A DNA stretch of 5,450 bases. Source: Rhodobacteraceae bacterium UBA2553 (GTDB lineage: Bacteria; Pseudomonadota; Alphaproteobacteria; Rhodobacterales; Rhodobacteraceae). Within the stretch, counting starts at the first letter, position 1; every line of letters starts with the position of its first letter. Location: contig DDMF01000167.1 in the NCBI GenBank assembly GCA_002340515.1, forward strand, positions 2,381-7,830, written 5' to 3'. The notes beneath the pieces were generated by a model. That model ran no database searches. It saw nothing but the letters and a program-made list of their open reading frames with translations, and had not been told where the DNA came from. Below, one piece after another: positions 1-5,254 of the stretch. The position numbers and the translations under genes were made by a program.

Positions 1-84
1 GGCCACCATCTGCATGGCCTTCGTGATCTTACGAGTGTTCTTGACACTCTCGATCCGGTTTTTGAGGTCCTTAAGGTTGGGCAT
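1..84 (-). CDS. atpG: ATP synthase F1 gamma subunit, N-terminal fragment (runs off the left edge)
   Basis: Only the first 28 codons are present. The translation begins MPNLKDLKNRIESVKNTRKI and continues with TKAMQMVA, the strongly conserved start of the gamma subunit, whose N-terminal helix forms part of the coiled-coil rotor shaft inside the alpha3beta3 hexamer. The ATG at 84 is preceded by AAGGGGGC at 93-100, a Shine-Dalgarno-like sequence that overlaps the atpA stop codon, so translation is probably coupled to atpA. The gap to the atpA stop is 14 bases. The position after atpA fits the alphaproteobacterial order atpH-atpA-atpG-atpD-atpC. Nothing can be said about the rest of the gene. Confidence 0.96.
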   Translation of the reverse strand, partial: MPNLKDLKNRIESVKNTRKITKAMQMVA

Positions 85-98
85 CTTTCAGAGCCCCC

Positions 99-1637
99 TT
101 AAACGAAGTCAGCGGCGAACGCGTCCAGCGCAGCTTTGACTTTGTCCTCAAGCTCACCTTTAACCTTGCGGTCATTGTTGGTGATATCAGCCAGAAGGTC
201 AGCGTGCTTGGACCGCAAGTGGTTCAAGAGGCCAGCTTCAAAGCGACCAACCGAAGCCAGGTCAACCTTGTCCAGATAACCGTTGGTGCCTGCATAGATC
301 ACGCAAACAATCTCGGCGTTGGTCAGCGGCGAATACTGCGCCTGTTTCATCAGTTCGGTCAGACGGGCACCACGGTTCAGCAATTGCTGGGTCGAGGCGT
401 CGAGGTCGGAACCAAACTGAGCAAAGGCCGCCATTTCGCGGTACTGAGCAAGGGACAGTTTCACCGGGCCAGCAACCGAAGACATCGCTTTGGTTTGCGC
501 CGAGGAGCCAACGCGCGACACCGACAGACCGGTGTTCACAGCAGGACGGATCCCTTGGTAAAACAGTTCGGTTTCCAAGAAGATCTGACCGTCGGTGATC
601 GAGATCACGTTGGTTGGAATAAACGCGGAAACGTCACCACCTTGAGTTTCAATCACGGGCAAAGCGGTCAGAGAACCGGAACCGTAATCTTCGTTCAGTT
701 TTGCCGAACGTTCCAGCAGGCGCGAGTGAAGATAGAAAACGTCACCTGGGTAAGCTTCACGACCGGGCGGACGACGCAGCAAAAGCGACATCTGGCGGTA
801 AGACACAGCTTGCTTTGACAGATCATCATAGATGATCAGCGCGTGGCGGCCGTTGTCACGGAAGTGTTCGGCCATTGCGGTCGCGGCGTAAGGGGCCAGG
901 AACTGCATTGGGGCCGGGTCAGACGCGGTTGCAGCCACAACAATTGTGTAAGCCAGCGCGCCGCTTTCTTCCAGTTTCTTCACCAGCTGAGCAACGGTCG
1001 AACGCTTTTGGCCGATCGCAACATACACACAGTAAAGTTTCTTGCCTTCATCGTCGCCAGCGGCTTCGTTGTAGGATTTTTGGTTCAGGATGGCGTCAAG
1101 GGCCACAGCGGTTTTACCAGTTTGGCGGTCGCCAATGATAAGTTCGCGCTGGCCACGGCCAATTGGGATCATCGCGTCAACTGATTTCAGGCCAGTTGCC
1201 ATCGGTTCGTGAACCGATTTACGCGGGATGATGCCCGGTGCTTTTACATCCGCAACCGAACGCTTGGTGGTTTTGATCGGGCCTTTGCCGTCGATCGGGT
1301 TGCCAAGGCCGTCTACGACGCGGCCCAGAAGCTCGTCACCGGTTGGGACGTCAACGATGGCGTTGGTCCGTTTAACGGTGTCGCCTTCTTTAATGTCACG
1401 GTCCGAGCCGAAGATAACAACACCAACGTTGTCTGCTTCGAGGTTCAGGGCCATTCCGCGGATACCACCGGGGAATTCGACCATCTCACCTGCTTGGATG
1501 TTGTCCAGACCATAAACACGCGCAATACCGTCACCGACGGACAACACGCGGCCAACTTCGGCCACTTCGGCGTCTTGGCCAAAGTTTTTGATCTGGTCCT
1601 TTAGGATCGCAGAAATTTCTGCTGCTTGGATACCCAT
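99..1637 (-). CDS. atpA: ATP synthase F1 alpha subunit
   Basis: Complete 512-residue alpha subunit of the F1 catalytic head, the usual length for bacterial AtpA. It binds nucleotide at the non-catalytic sites and alternates with beta around the gamma shaft on the cytoplasmic side of the membrane. Visible landmarks: N-terminal beta-barrel region (about 25-95) with GRVLSVGDGIARVYGL; Walker A GDRQTGKT at 169-176; VAIGQKRSTVAQ at 207-218; Walker B-type strand LIIYDD at 267-272; the LLLRRPPGREAYPGDVFYLH block from 285; and the alpha/beta signature PAVNTGLSVS at 365-374, followed by Arg375 at the position of the arginine finger that reaches into the adjacent catalytic site. The C-terminal helical domain starts near 385. 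The ATG shares one base with the atpH stop (TAATG), and AGAGGT at 1644-1649 lies six bases upstream. No motif is missing; this is an ordinary, functional-looking gene. Confidence 0.98.
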   Translation of the reverse strand: MGIQAAEISAILKDQIKNFGQDAEVAEVGRVLSVGDGIARVYGLDNIQAGEMVEFPGGIRGMALNLEADNVGVVIFGSDRDIKEGDTVKRTNAIVDVPTGDELLGRVVDGLGNPIDGKGPIKTTKRSVADVKAPGIIPRKSVHEPMATGLKSVDAMIPIGRGQRELIIGDRQTGKTAVALDAILNQKSYNEAAGDDEGKKLYCVYVAIGQKRSTVAQLVKKLEESGALAYTIVVAATASDPAPMQFLAPYAATAMAEHFRDNGRHALIIYDDLSKQAVSYRQMSLLLRRPPGREAYPGDVFYLHSRLLERSAKLNEDYGSGSLTALPVIETQGGDVSAFIPTNVISITDGQIFLETELFYQGIRPAVNTGLSVSRVGSSAQTKAMSSVAGPVKLSLAQYREMAAFAQFGSDLDASTQQLLNRGARLTELMKQAQYSPLTNAEIVCVIYAGTNGYLDKVDLASVGRFEAGLLNHLRSKHADLLADITNNDRKVKGELEDKVKAALDAFAADFV

Positions 1638-2197
1638 TATCCGACCTCTTTCATGGAATTCTGCAATGCATCAAGCTTCGCTTTGATCGATGTGTCGATC
1701 ATCCGCGAACCCACTTTCACAACGAGACCACCGATGAGACTTTCATCGACGGCCACATTAATCTTCACATCCTTGCCAGTGGTCGCTTTCAGCGATTTGG
1801 CAAGATTGTCTTGTTGCGCCTTGGTCATGGCTTTGGCTGCGGTGACCTCTGCGGTCACCTCACCTTTGTCCTCAGCAATTGCCGCGCGCAGCGCAGCAAC
1901 CAGTTGAGGCAAAGCAAACAAACGCCGTTTCTGGGCCATAAGACCCAGGACATTTGCCACCATTGGCGAAAGTTTCATTTGTTTGGCGATGGCGCCAACG
2001 GCCGCACCCTGTTCATCACGGGTATACACCGGTGACGTGATCAGGTCGCGGAAATCCGCACTATCGGCGAGAGCTGCTTCAAGGGCATCAAGATCCCCTT
2101 CCACGGCTTTCAGGTTCTTACCCTCTTTGGCCAATTCAAAGACGGCTGTGGCATAACGCTGGGCAATGCCAGTTGAAATCGAGACTGGTTCGGACAC
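1637..2197 (-). CDS. atpH: ATP synthase F1 delta subunit (OSCP homologue)
   Basis: 186-residue delta subunit, which joins the top of the F1 head to the peripheral stalk. The protein starts (V/M)SEPVSISTGIAQRYATAVF, typical of the N-terminal helical bundle, and ends with the family signature around INVAVDESLIGGLVVKVG (about 146-163), followed by SRMIDTSIKAKLDAL. The frame stays open upstream to an ATG at 2329, but those 44 extra codons are rich in Arg and Pro and unlike the family. The GTG at 2197 gives the usual length and has a strong ribosome site (GGAAGGGTGG, 2200-2209), so I chose it. The gene is first in the operon and its TAA overlaps the atpA ATG by one base. Placing delta first in a separate F1 operon is characteristic of alphaproteobacteria, where the F0 genes lie elsewhere. 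Confidence 0.95.
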   Translation of the reverse strand: MSEPVSISTGIAQRYATAVFELAKEGKNLKAVEGDLDALEAALADSADFRDLITSPVYTRDEQGAAVGAIAKQMKLSPMVANVLGLMAQKRRLFALPQLVAALRAAIAEDKGEVTAEVTAAKAMTKAQQDNLAKSLKATTGKDVKINVAVDESLIGGLVVKVGSRMIDTSIKAKLDALQNSMKEVG

Positions 2198-2199
2198 GT

Positions 2200-2209
2200 C
2201 CACCCTTCC
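2200..2209 (-). promoter_or_regulatory. Ribosome binding site that fixes the atpH GTG start
   Basis: On the minus strand the sequence reads GGAAGGGTGG followed by GAC and then GTG at 2197. The AAGG core lies six bases before the start codon. No comparable site was looked for in detail before the upstream ATG at 2329; the choice of GTG rests on this site together with family length. Confidence 0.7.
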
Positions 2210-2334
2210 GATGTCTGAGCCCCTTCGAAATCTGCCGGGTGGCAAATCGGGGCGGCCTAAGTGATGCCGCGTTCTTCGCGTGTCATCTAAATCGCGTCGG
2301 GGTGTAGCAGGGAAAACCCAACCTAGCAACAGGG

Positions 2335-2382
2335 ATGAACGGGTTTAACGCCAACATAAGAGGTGATTTTTTCGCCGTTCAT
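2335..2382. repeat. Inverted repeat ATGAACGG / CCGTTCAT in the atp operon upstream region
   Basis: Two perfect 8-base arms, ATGAACGG at 2335-2342 and CCGTTCAT at 2375-2382, are separated by 32 bases. The right arm overlaps the proposed -35 element and the left arm would lie just inside the transcript. The pair could be an operator bound by a dimer or looped protein; an RNA hairpin is less likely because one arm lies upstream of the proposed start. It may also be chance. Confidence 0.35.
2353..2381 (-). promoter_or_regulatory. Candidate promoter of the atpHAG operon
   Basis: Reading the minus strand, TGAACG (2376-2381) resembles a -35 element and TATGTT (2353-2358) a -10 element, separated by 17 bases. 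Each matches only part of the sigma-70 consensus (three and four of six). Transcription would begin near 2346 and give a leader of about 150 bases before atpH. The -35 part overlaps one arm of an inverted repeat (2335-2382). This is a visual match only; other weak pairs exist nearby. Confidence 0.3.
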
Positions 2383-2566
2383 GGGTGAGAATGGGCCAGA
2401 TGCCTTAGGGCATAGGATAATTCGGCAAACCTGCGGCGTAAGAACGCGGGCATGTTTATTGGATACAATTGCATACCGAAACCCTTTCTCAGGTTAAATA
2501 TCCACGGAAATCACCCGTTTTCGCCGAAAACACCCGCCTTTACCCCGTTAAGCGACACGGAAATGC

Positions 2567-2598
2567 GTTGTGATTCTTTCCCGCCCCCTGATCACAAC
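2567..2598. repeat. Inverted repeat GTTGTGAT-N16-ATCACAAC
   Basis: Perfect 8-base arms lie at 2567-2574 and 2591-2598. The half-site contains TGTGA, like the CRP/FNR family, but those proteins use a 6-base spacer whereas here it is 16, so a standard CRP site is unlikely. The spacer is rich in pyrimidines. The element lies about 190 bases before the RTX-like gene and could be a regulator site or a DNA or RNA hairpin. Confidence 0.35.
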
Positions 2599-2670
2599 AG
2601 ACCAAAATGGCCGCCACACCGCCTCCTGACGCCTGCCAGTTACGCTTAGACCTCGGAAAAATCTGACAGA

Positions 2671-2768
2671 TCCCAAATTTGCCGCGGTGTTTCCCCTTTT
2701 CAAACACAGTTTCAGGATGCAAGTTAACTCGGATAAGTTGTTGCGTTTTTTCCAGACTCCCAAATTTG
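2671..2768. repeat. Paired 11-base direct repeats TCCCAAATTTG upstream of the RTX-like gene
   Basis: TCCCAAATTTG occurs exactly at 2671-2681 and at 2758-2768. Each copy contains the perfect palindrome CAAATTTG, and the copies are 87 bases apart. The second copy ends 17 bases before the ATG at 2786, in the zone where a promoter or 5' leader should lie. Two copies of a palindrome flanking a probable promoter suggest a repressor or activator site, but no protein is known to me for this exact sequence. Confidence 0.4.
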
Positions 2769-2785
2769 ATTAAAGTGAGACCCCC

Positions 2786-3391
2786 ATGGGCTTTTTTCTC
2801 CTCGCCTCTTTGTTTGCCGCCGGTATCGGCTTTGCGTTAACCGATTTGAGCGGTGGGGAGGAAGAGGAGGAAGTCGACGGTGTGGATGGCTCGTCTCTCT
2901 GTGATGAACAGCACAGCTCCTCCAGTTGGGTTTCGGCACTGGCCGGTCCAGGGGTGGGCGGTGAAATCATTGACCAAAACAGCGATGCAAGCCCGTCAGT
3001 ATTAGAAGGCACGGATCAGAACGATTGGATCACGACCCGAGGTGACAGCGCCATACTGGCCGGCGATGGCGATGACATTATTGATTTTCGCGGCGATTCA
3101 GGACTGCCTGAAGAGGAACAGTTAAAAGGGGAAAACATCTTTACCGGTGGCGAAGGGGCTGATCTTTACATGTTTGATCCGCTGTTTCACTCGGGCGGCC
3201 ATTCTCAAGTGGTCGAAATCACCGACTTCAACCCTGCGGAAGATCGCCTAGCATTGGTAGAGCGCCTAAATTCTGACAATTACGACGATCCCTACAGCCT
3301 GTCGGGCATTACGATCAGCGAAGACCCAGACGGCCAATACACCGATGTGGTCTTGGAAAGTGAAACCGCGGATGGCGAAATGTTGGGCTAA
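2786..3391 (+). CDS. N-terminal reading frame of the interrupted RTX-like gene (201 aa)
   Basis: If the TAA is real and not read through, this is the only product made from the normal start. It would hold the hydrophobic N-terminus GFFLLASLFAAGIGFALTDL (2-20, no basic residue before it, so a poor Sec signal but a possible membrane anchor), the acidic run, one Cys (39), and module A with GTDQNDWI (75-82), GDGDDIIDF (93-101), GGEGADLYMF (121-130) and ITDFNPAEDRLAL (145-157). It stops at GEMLG, before the strand SIRLQGVTDF that seems to close the module, so the fold would probably be incomplete. An automatic annotation may list this as a separate 'calcium-binding protein'. Confidence 0.5.
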   Translation: MGFFLLASLFAAGIGFALTDLSGGEEEEEVDGVDGSSLCDEQHSSSSWVSALAGPGVGGEIIDQNSDASPSVLEGTDQNDWITTRGDSAILAGDGDDIIDFRGDSGLPEEEQLKGENIFTGGEGADLYMFDPLFHSGGHSQVVEITDFNPAEDRLALVERLNSDNYDDPYSLSGITISEDPDGQYTDVVLESETADGEMLG

Positions 3392-3436
3392 TCAATTCGC
3401 CTGCAAGGTGTAACTGACTTTGACGCAGAAAGCATT

Positions 3437-4204
3437 TTGTTCGGTGAGCATCCGAACGCACACGCTTCCGACGACACCATTTCATTTGAAGGCCAGTCGC
3501 TGATATTTGCGGATGGGTCTGAAATCTGCCTGACCGGAAACGCGATATTCGTCGGTACAGAGGGCGACGACGTTGTGCATGCCGAAGATGCGACGGGCGA
3601 CCACGTCACGCTAGGCGATGGAAATGACACCTTTAAGGGCAGCAATATGTACGTCTATGGCGGTGCTGGTGACGATCAGATCGAGATCAGCGATGGGCAG
3701 GGCTGGCAAGATGCAAATGGCGGAACAGGCAATGACCAAATCACTCAAACCGGAGATCTCGACAACAAGGTTGGCCTGCGGGGCAATGAAGGTGATGATA
3801 TTCTGGCTGGTGGGGCCAATTCTTTCTATTTTGGCGGAGAAGGGCAGGATCAGATCAATATTAAATTGACAGATATCAACCATATTAGGCCCTATGATCA
3901 GGATAACATTCCGTTTGGTGATGGCAATCATGCACGGGTGTTCAACGCTGACGATGACAAAGTGAACATCGAAATTGCCGACGACATTGGCGGCGAACTT
4001 ATTCTTAAAGAATTCGACTATTCAGTAGGGCCGGATTTGGGCGGTGAAACCCCACCCTCTGAAGTCCATGTGCAGCTAAAGTTAGGCAGCGGGGAAACCT
4101 ATCTATTGGCCGTGATTCAATTCGGTGAGGTCGAAGCACCCTCGCCCATTCCAACGTCTGATCAGTATCTGACCTCCAACCTACCGATTTCCATGGCGGG
4201 CTGA
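3437..4204 (+). CDS. C-terminal reading frame of the interrupted RTX-like gene (no good start of its own)
   Basis: The same frame continues after the stop; the only early start codon is TTG at 3437, without a clear ribosome site, and the first in-frame ATG after the stop is at 3647, inside the repeats. I therefore regard this as the second part of the gene at 2786 and not as an independent gene. It carries six Gly/Asp-rich units (GTEGDDVVH, LGDGNDTFK, GGAGDDQIE, GGTGNDQIT, GNEGDDILA, GGEGQDQIN), then FNADDDKVNIEI, LILKEFDYSVG and a C-terminal stretch with SEVHVQLKLGSGETYLLAVI. The last residues (about 235-255 of this part) are Pro/Ser-rich and end SMAG. Confidence 0.45.
   Translation: MFGEHPNAHASDDTISFEGQSLIFADGSEICLTGNAIFVGTEGDDVVHAEDATGDHVTLGDGNDTFKGSNMYVYGGAGDDQIEISDGQGWQDANGGTGNDQITQTGDLDNKVGLRGNEGDDILAGGANSFYFGGEGQDQINIKLTDINHIRPYDQDNIPFGDGNHARVFNADDDKVNIEIADDIGGELILKEFDYSVGPDLGGETPPSEVHVQLKLGSGETYLLAVIQFGEVEAPSPIPTSDQYLTSNLPISMAG
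3539..3874 (+). repeat. Six tandem RTX-like protein repeats of 16-21 residues
   Basis: Within the RTX-like gene (residues 252-363 of the full frame) six units follow each other with lengths of about 19, 16, 21, 19, 18 and 19. Most begin with Asn or Asp, then a hydrophobic strand, then G-G/D-x-G-D/N-D-x-I: NAIFVGTEGDD, GDHVTLGDGND, NMYVYGGAGDD, QDANGGTGND, NKVGLRGNEGDD, NSFYFGGEGQD. Classical RTX arrays repeat every nine residues; here only every second turn is canonical, as if each unit were one full coil of a beta-roll. The DNA has diverged, so this is an old duplication. Confidence 0.7.
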
Positions 4205-4238
4205 ACTGGTGGTGATATCCTGATCATGTTACTTTAGG

Positions 4239-4290
4239 GCCGCGTCCACACCCAATCTGGCGCTAATGTTTGCGAAACAGAGAACGCGGC
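4239..4290. terminator. Possible terminator or long-range stem between convergent genes
   Basis: GCCGCGT at 4239-4245 pairs perfectly with ACGCGGC at 4284-4290, which is followed by TTTT on the plus strand. The 38-base loop is long for an intrinsic terminator and the T run is short, so efficiency is doubtful. The location, 35 bases after the RTX-like stop and just before the tail of the opposing methyltransferase gene, is where a terminator would be expected. Confidence 0.3.
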
Positions 4291-4293
4291 TTT

Positions 4294-5061
4294 TCACGCC
4301 CCCGGCAGTTTCGAGGCCGAGGGTTCCGGCACCCCCATCCCCTCAAGCACCTTCAACGGTTTGCGCACGCGTTGCGCCAGTTTCGGGCGTTTGGGGGCGG
4401 GAATTTGTTTTGACACTTCAACCATCAGCACACCGCCGCCCATCACGATGGGCAATTGCTGACCGACACGCTCCCAGAACGCGCCGGTTTTTAACCAGAA
4501 GCGACGCGAAGAGGGCGGTTGGTACAGCGCAGACAGGTGGCGTTCGACCTTAAACCCATAGGCCTTCAACTGCGCCTCAAGCTGCCCCGCCGAATAGGGG
4601 CGGCCAAAGCCAAATGGTGTCTTGTCAGAGCGCGCCCAAAGCCCGGCGCGATTGGGCACGACAAACAGCGCGCGGCCACCGGGGCCAAGCACGCGGTAAA
4701 TCTCATCCAGCACAAAGATCGGGTTTTCCGAGGTTTCCAGCCCGTGCATCACCACCAGCTTATCCACCACGCCGTTCTCCAGCGGCCAGATCGTTTCTTC
4801 CACCAAGGCCGACACATTGGGCATGCCCGCAGGCCAGGGCATCACCCCTTGCGGCGCCGGCATTAACCCAATCACCCGGCGCGCGGTGGGCAGATAGGGG
4901 CGCAGCAACGGCACGGCAAAGCCAAAGCCCGCCACGGTTTGCCCTTTGCTGCGCGCGGGTGACCACAGCGCCATCACCTTATCGCGCACAGATTTCTGCG
5001 CCGAGCGCCCAAGGGTGCTGCGGTAATAAAAATTGCGAAGATCTTGCACATCAAGATGCAT
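4294..5061 (-). CDS. Class I SAM-dependent methyltransferase-like protein (Methyltransf_11 type)
   Basis: 255-residue soluble protein. It resembles a methyltransferase family common in alphaproteobacteria that starts MHLDVQDLRNFYYRSTLGR. The Rossmann-like core is visible: motif I as VAGFGFAVPLLRP (43-55), a motif-II-like strand with VVDKLVVMHGLE (98-109), and motif III with the helix and turn EIYRVLGPGGRALFVVPNRA (120-139). The acidic residue expected at the end of strand 2, which normally holds the SAM ribose, is not obvious (RRVIGLMPAPQG, 61-72). The C-terminus (about 219-237) is basic and Pro/Lys-rich. The substrate is unknown to me. The ATG at 5061 has AGGGGCGG at 5065-5072 as ribosome site. 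The gene follows a DUF938-like gene in the same direction after 193 bases, and converges on the RTX-like gene. It is visibly GC-rich. Confidence 0.85.
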   Translation of the reverse strand: MHLDVQDLRNFYYRSTLGRSAQKSVRDKVMALWSPARSKGQTVAGFGFAVPLLRPYLPTARRVIGLMPAPQGVMPWPAGMPNVSALVEETIWPLENGVVDKLVVMHGLETSENPIFVLDEIYRVLGPGGRALFVVPNRAGLWARSDKTPFGFGRPYSAGQLEAQLKAYGFKVERHLSALYQPPSSRRFWLKTGAFWERVGQQLPIVMGGGVLMVEVSKQIPAPKRPKLAQRVRKPLKVLEGMGVPEPSASKLPGA

Positions 5062-5180
5062 GAACCGCCCCTATGCGATGGTTTCCCCCGCGCACCTTAA
5101 AGCAGAAATCCGGAATTGCCACCGCAGAGTGCCCCACCGCAAATCGCGCAAATCCATACACAGAACGCACCCGCGTGCCG

Positions 5181-5237
5181 CTTTTTCTTGTCTAAAATAT
5201 CCCGGGGTGAGACCGAAGGTCGAGGGGCAGCGCCCCT
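5181..5237 (-). repeat. Short intergenic hairpin element of the type seen at gene ends in Rhodobacteraceae
   Basis: On the minus strand, starting 17 bases after the DUF938-like stop, AGGGGC-GCT-GCCCCT (5223-5237) forms a 6-bp stem with a 3-base loop. It is followed by a second small hairpin GACC-TTC-GGTC (5211-5221) and then CCCCGGGATATTTTAGACAA and GAAAAAG. I recall near-identical blocks (GC hairpin, then CCCGGGATATTTT plus GACAAGAAGAAG) scattered in intergenic DNA of this family. It may act as a terminator or RNA-stabilising element for the upstream gene; the T run directly after the stems is short. Confidence 0.5.
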
Positions 5238-5254
5238 TCTTACCCCCGCTCGCC

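Larger units (their letters stand above)
2198..2785. other. 588-base intergenic region between atpH and the divergent RTX-like gene
   Basis: No credible gene is present. Short open frames here (for example 2452-2649 on plus and 2540-2939 on minus) have no recognisable protein character. The half near atpH should contain the atp operon promoter and a leader of roughly 150 bases. The half near 2785 should contain the promoter of the RTX-like gene, although I could not find a convincing -35/-10 pair there. Inverted repeats at 2335-2382, 2400-2413, 2567-2598 and 2687-2707, and a direct repeat at 2671-2681 / 2758-2768, are visible. I see no tRNA or recognised riboswitch. Confidence 0.7.
2786..4204 (+). 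pseudogene. RTX-like calcium-binding repeat protein gene interrupted by one in-frame TAA
   Basis: One frame runs from ATG 2786 to TGA 4202-4204 (472 codons), broken only by TAA at 3389-3391. The frame before and after is the same, and the reading VVLESETADGEMLG-stop-SIRLQGVTDFDAESI is smooth, so a point change to TAA is the simplest explanation. Start: an in-frame stop at 2771-2773 makes ATG 2786 the first possible ATG; the ribosome site AGTGAG is weak. Layout: hydrophobic segment at 3-20, acidic run EEEEE at 25-29, then module A (about 74-220) and module B (about 252-460), each with Gly/Asp repeats such as GDGDDIID or GGAGDDQIE followed by a probable beta-rich part (DFNPAEDRLALV; FNADDDKVNIEI). 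RTX repeats bind Ca2+ and usually mark proteins exported by type I secretion; no secretion genes are in view. The exact function is unknown. It appears less GC-rich than the methyltransferase genes. Confidence 0.75.

Noticed and set aside
204..818. 204-codon open frame on the plus strand opposite atpA
   Set aside because: It is antisense to the highly conserved atpA coding sequence, has no ribosome site of note and no protein-like features; the open frame reflects atpA codon use.
843..1604. Further plus-strand open frames opposite atpA
   Set aside because: Same reason: shadows of atpA, with compositions unlike real proteins.
2198..2329. 44-codon N-terminal extension of atpH from an ATG at 2329
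   Set aside because: Arg/Pro-rich and unlike delta subunits; the GTG at 2197 has a strong ribosome site and gives the normal 186 residues.
2452..2649. 65-codon plus-strand open frame in the intergenic region
   Set aside because: No ribosome site, no recognisable motif, Pro/His-rich composition as in translated non-coding DNA.
2540..3012. Overlapping minus-strand open frames across the intergenic region and the start of the RTX-like gene
   Set aside because: They overlap the well-supported plus-strand frame or non-coding DNA and look like random translation.
3437..4204. Independent second RTX-like gene starting at TTG 3437
   Set aside because: Same frame as the upstream part, no credible ribosome site, and the region between the TAA and the TTG is itself protein-like; better explained as one interrupted gene.
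4519..5063. Plus-strand open frames opposite the methyltransferase gene
   Set aside because: Shadows of the GC-rich minus-strand gene; Arg/Pro/His-rich without motifs.
5119..5141. Direct repeat CCACCGCA (5119-5126 and 5134-5141)
   Set aside because: Only 8 bases in GC-rich DNA; likely chance.
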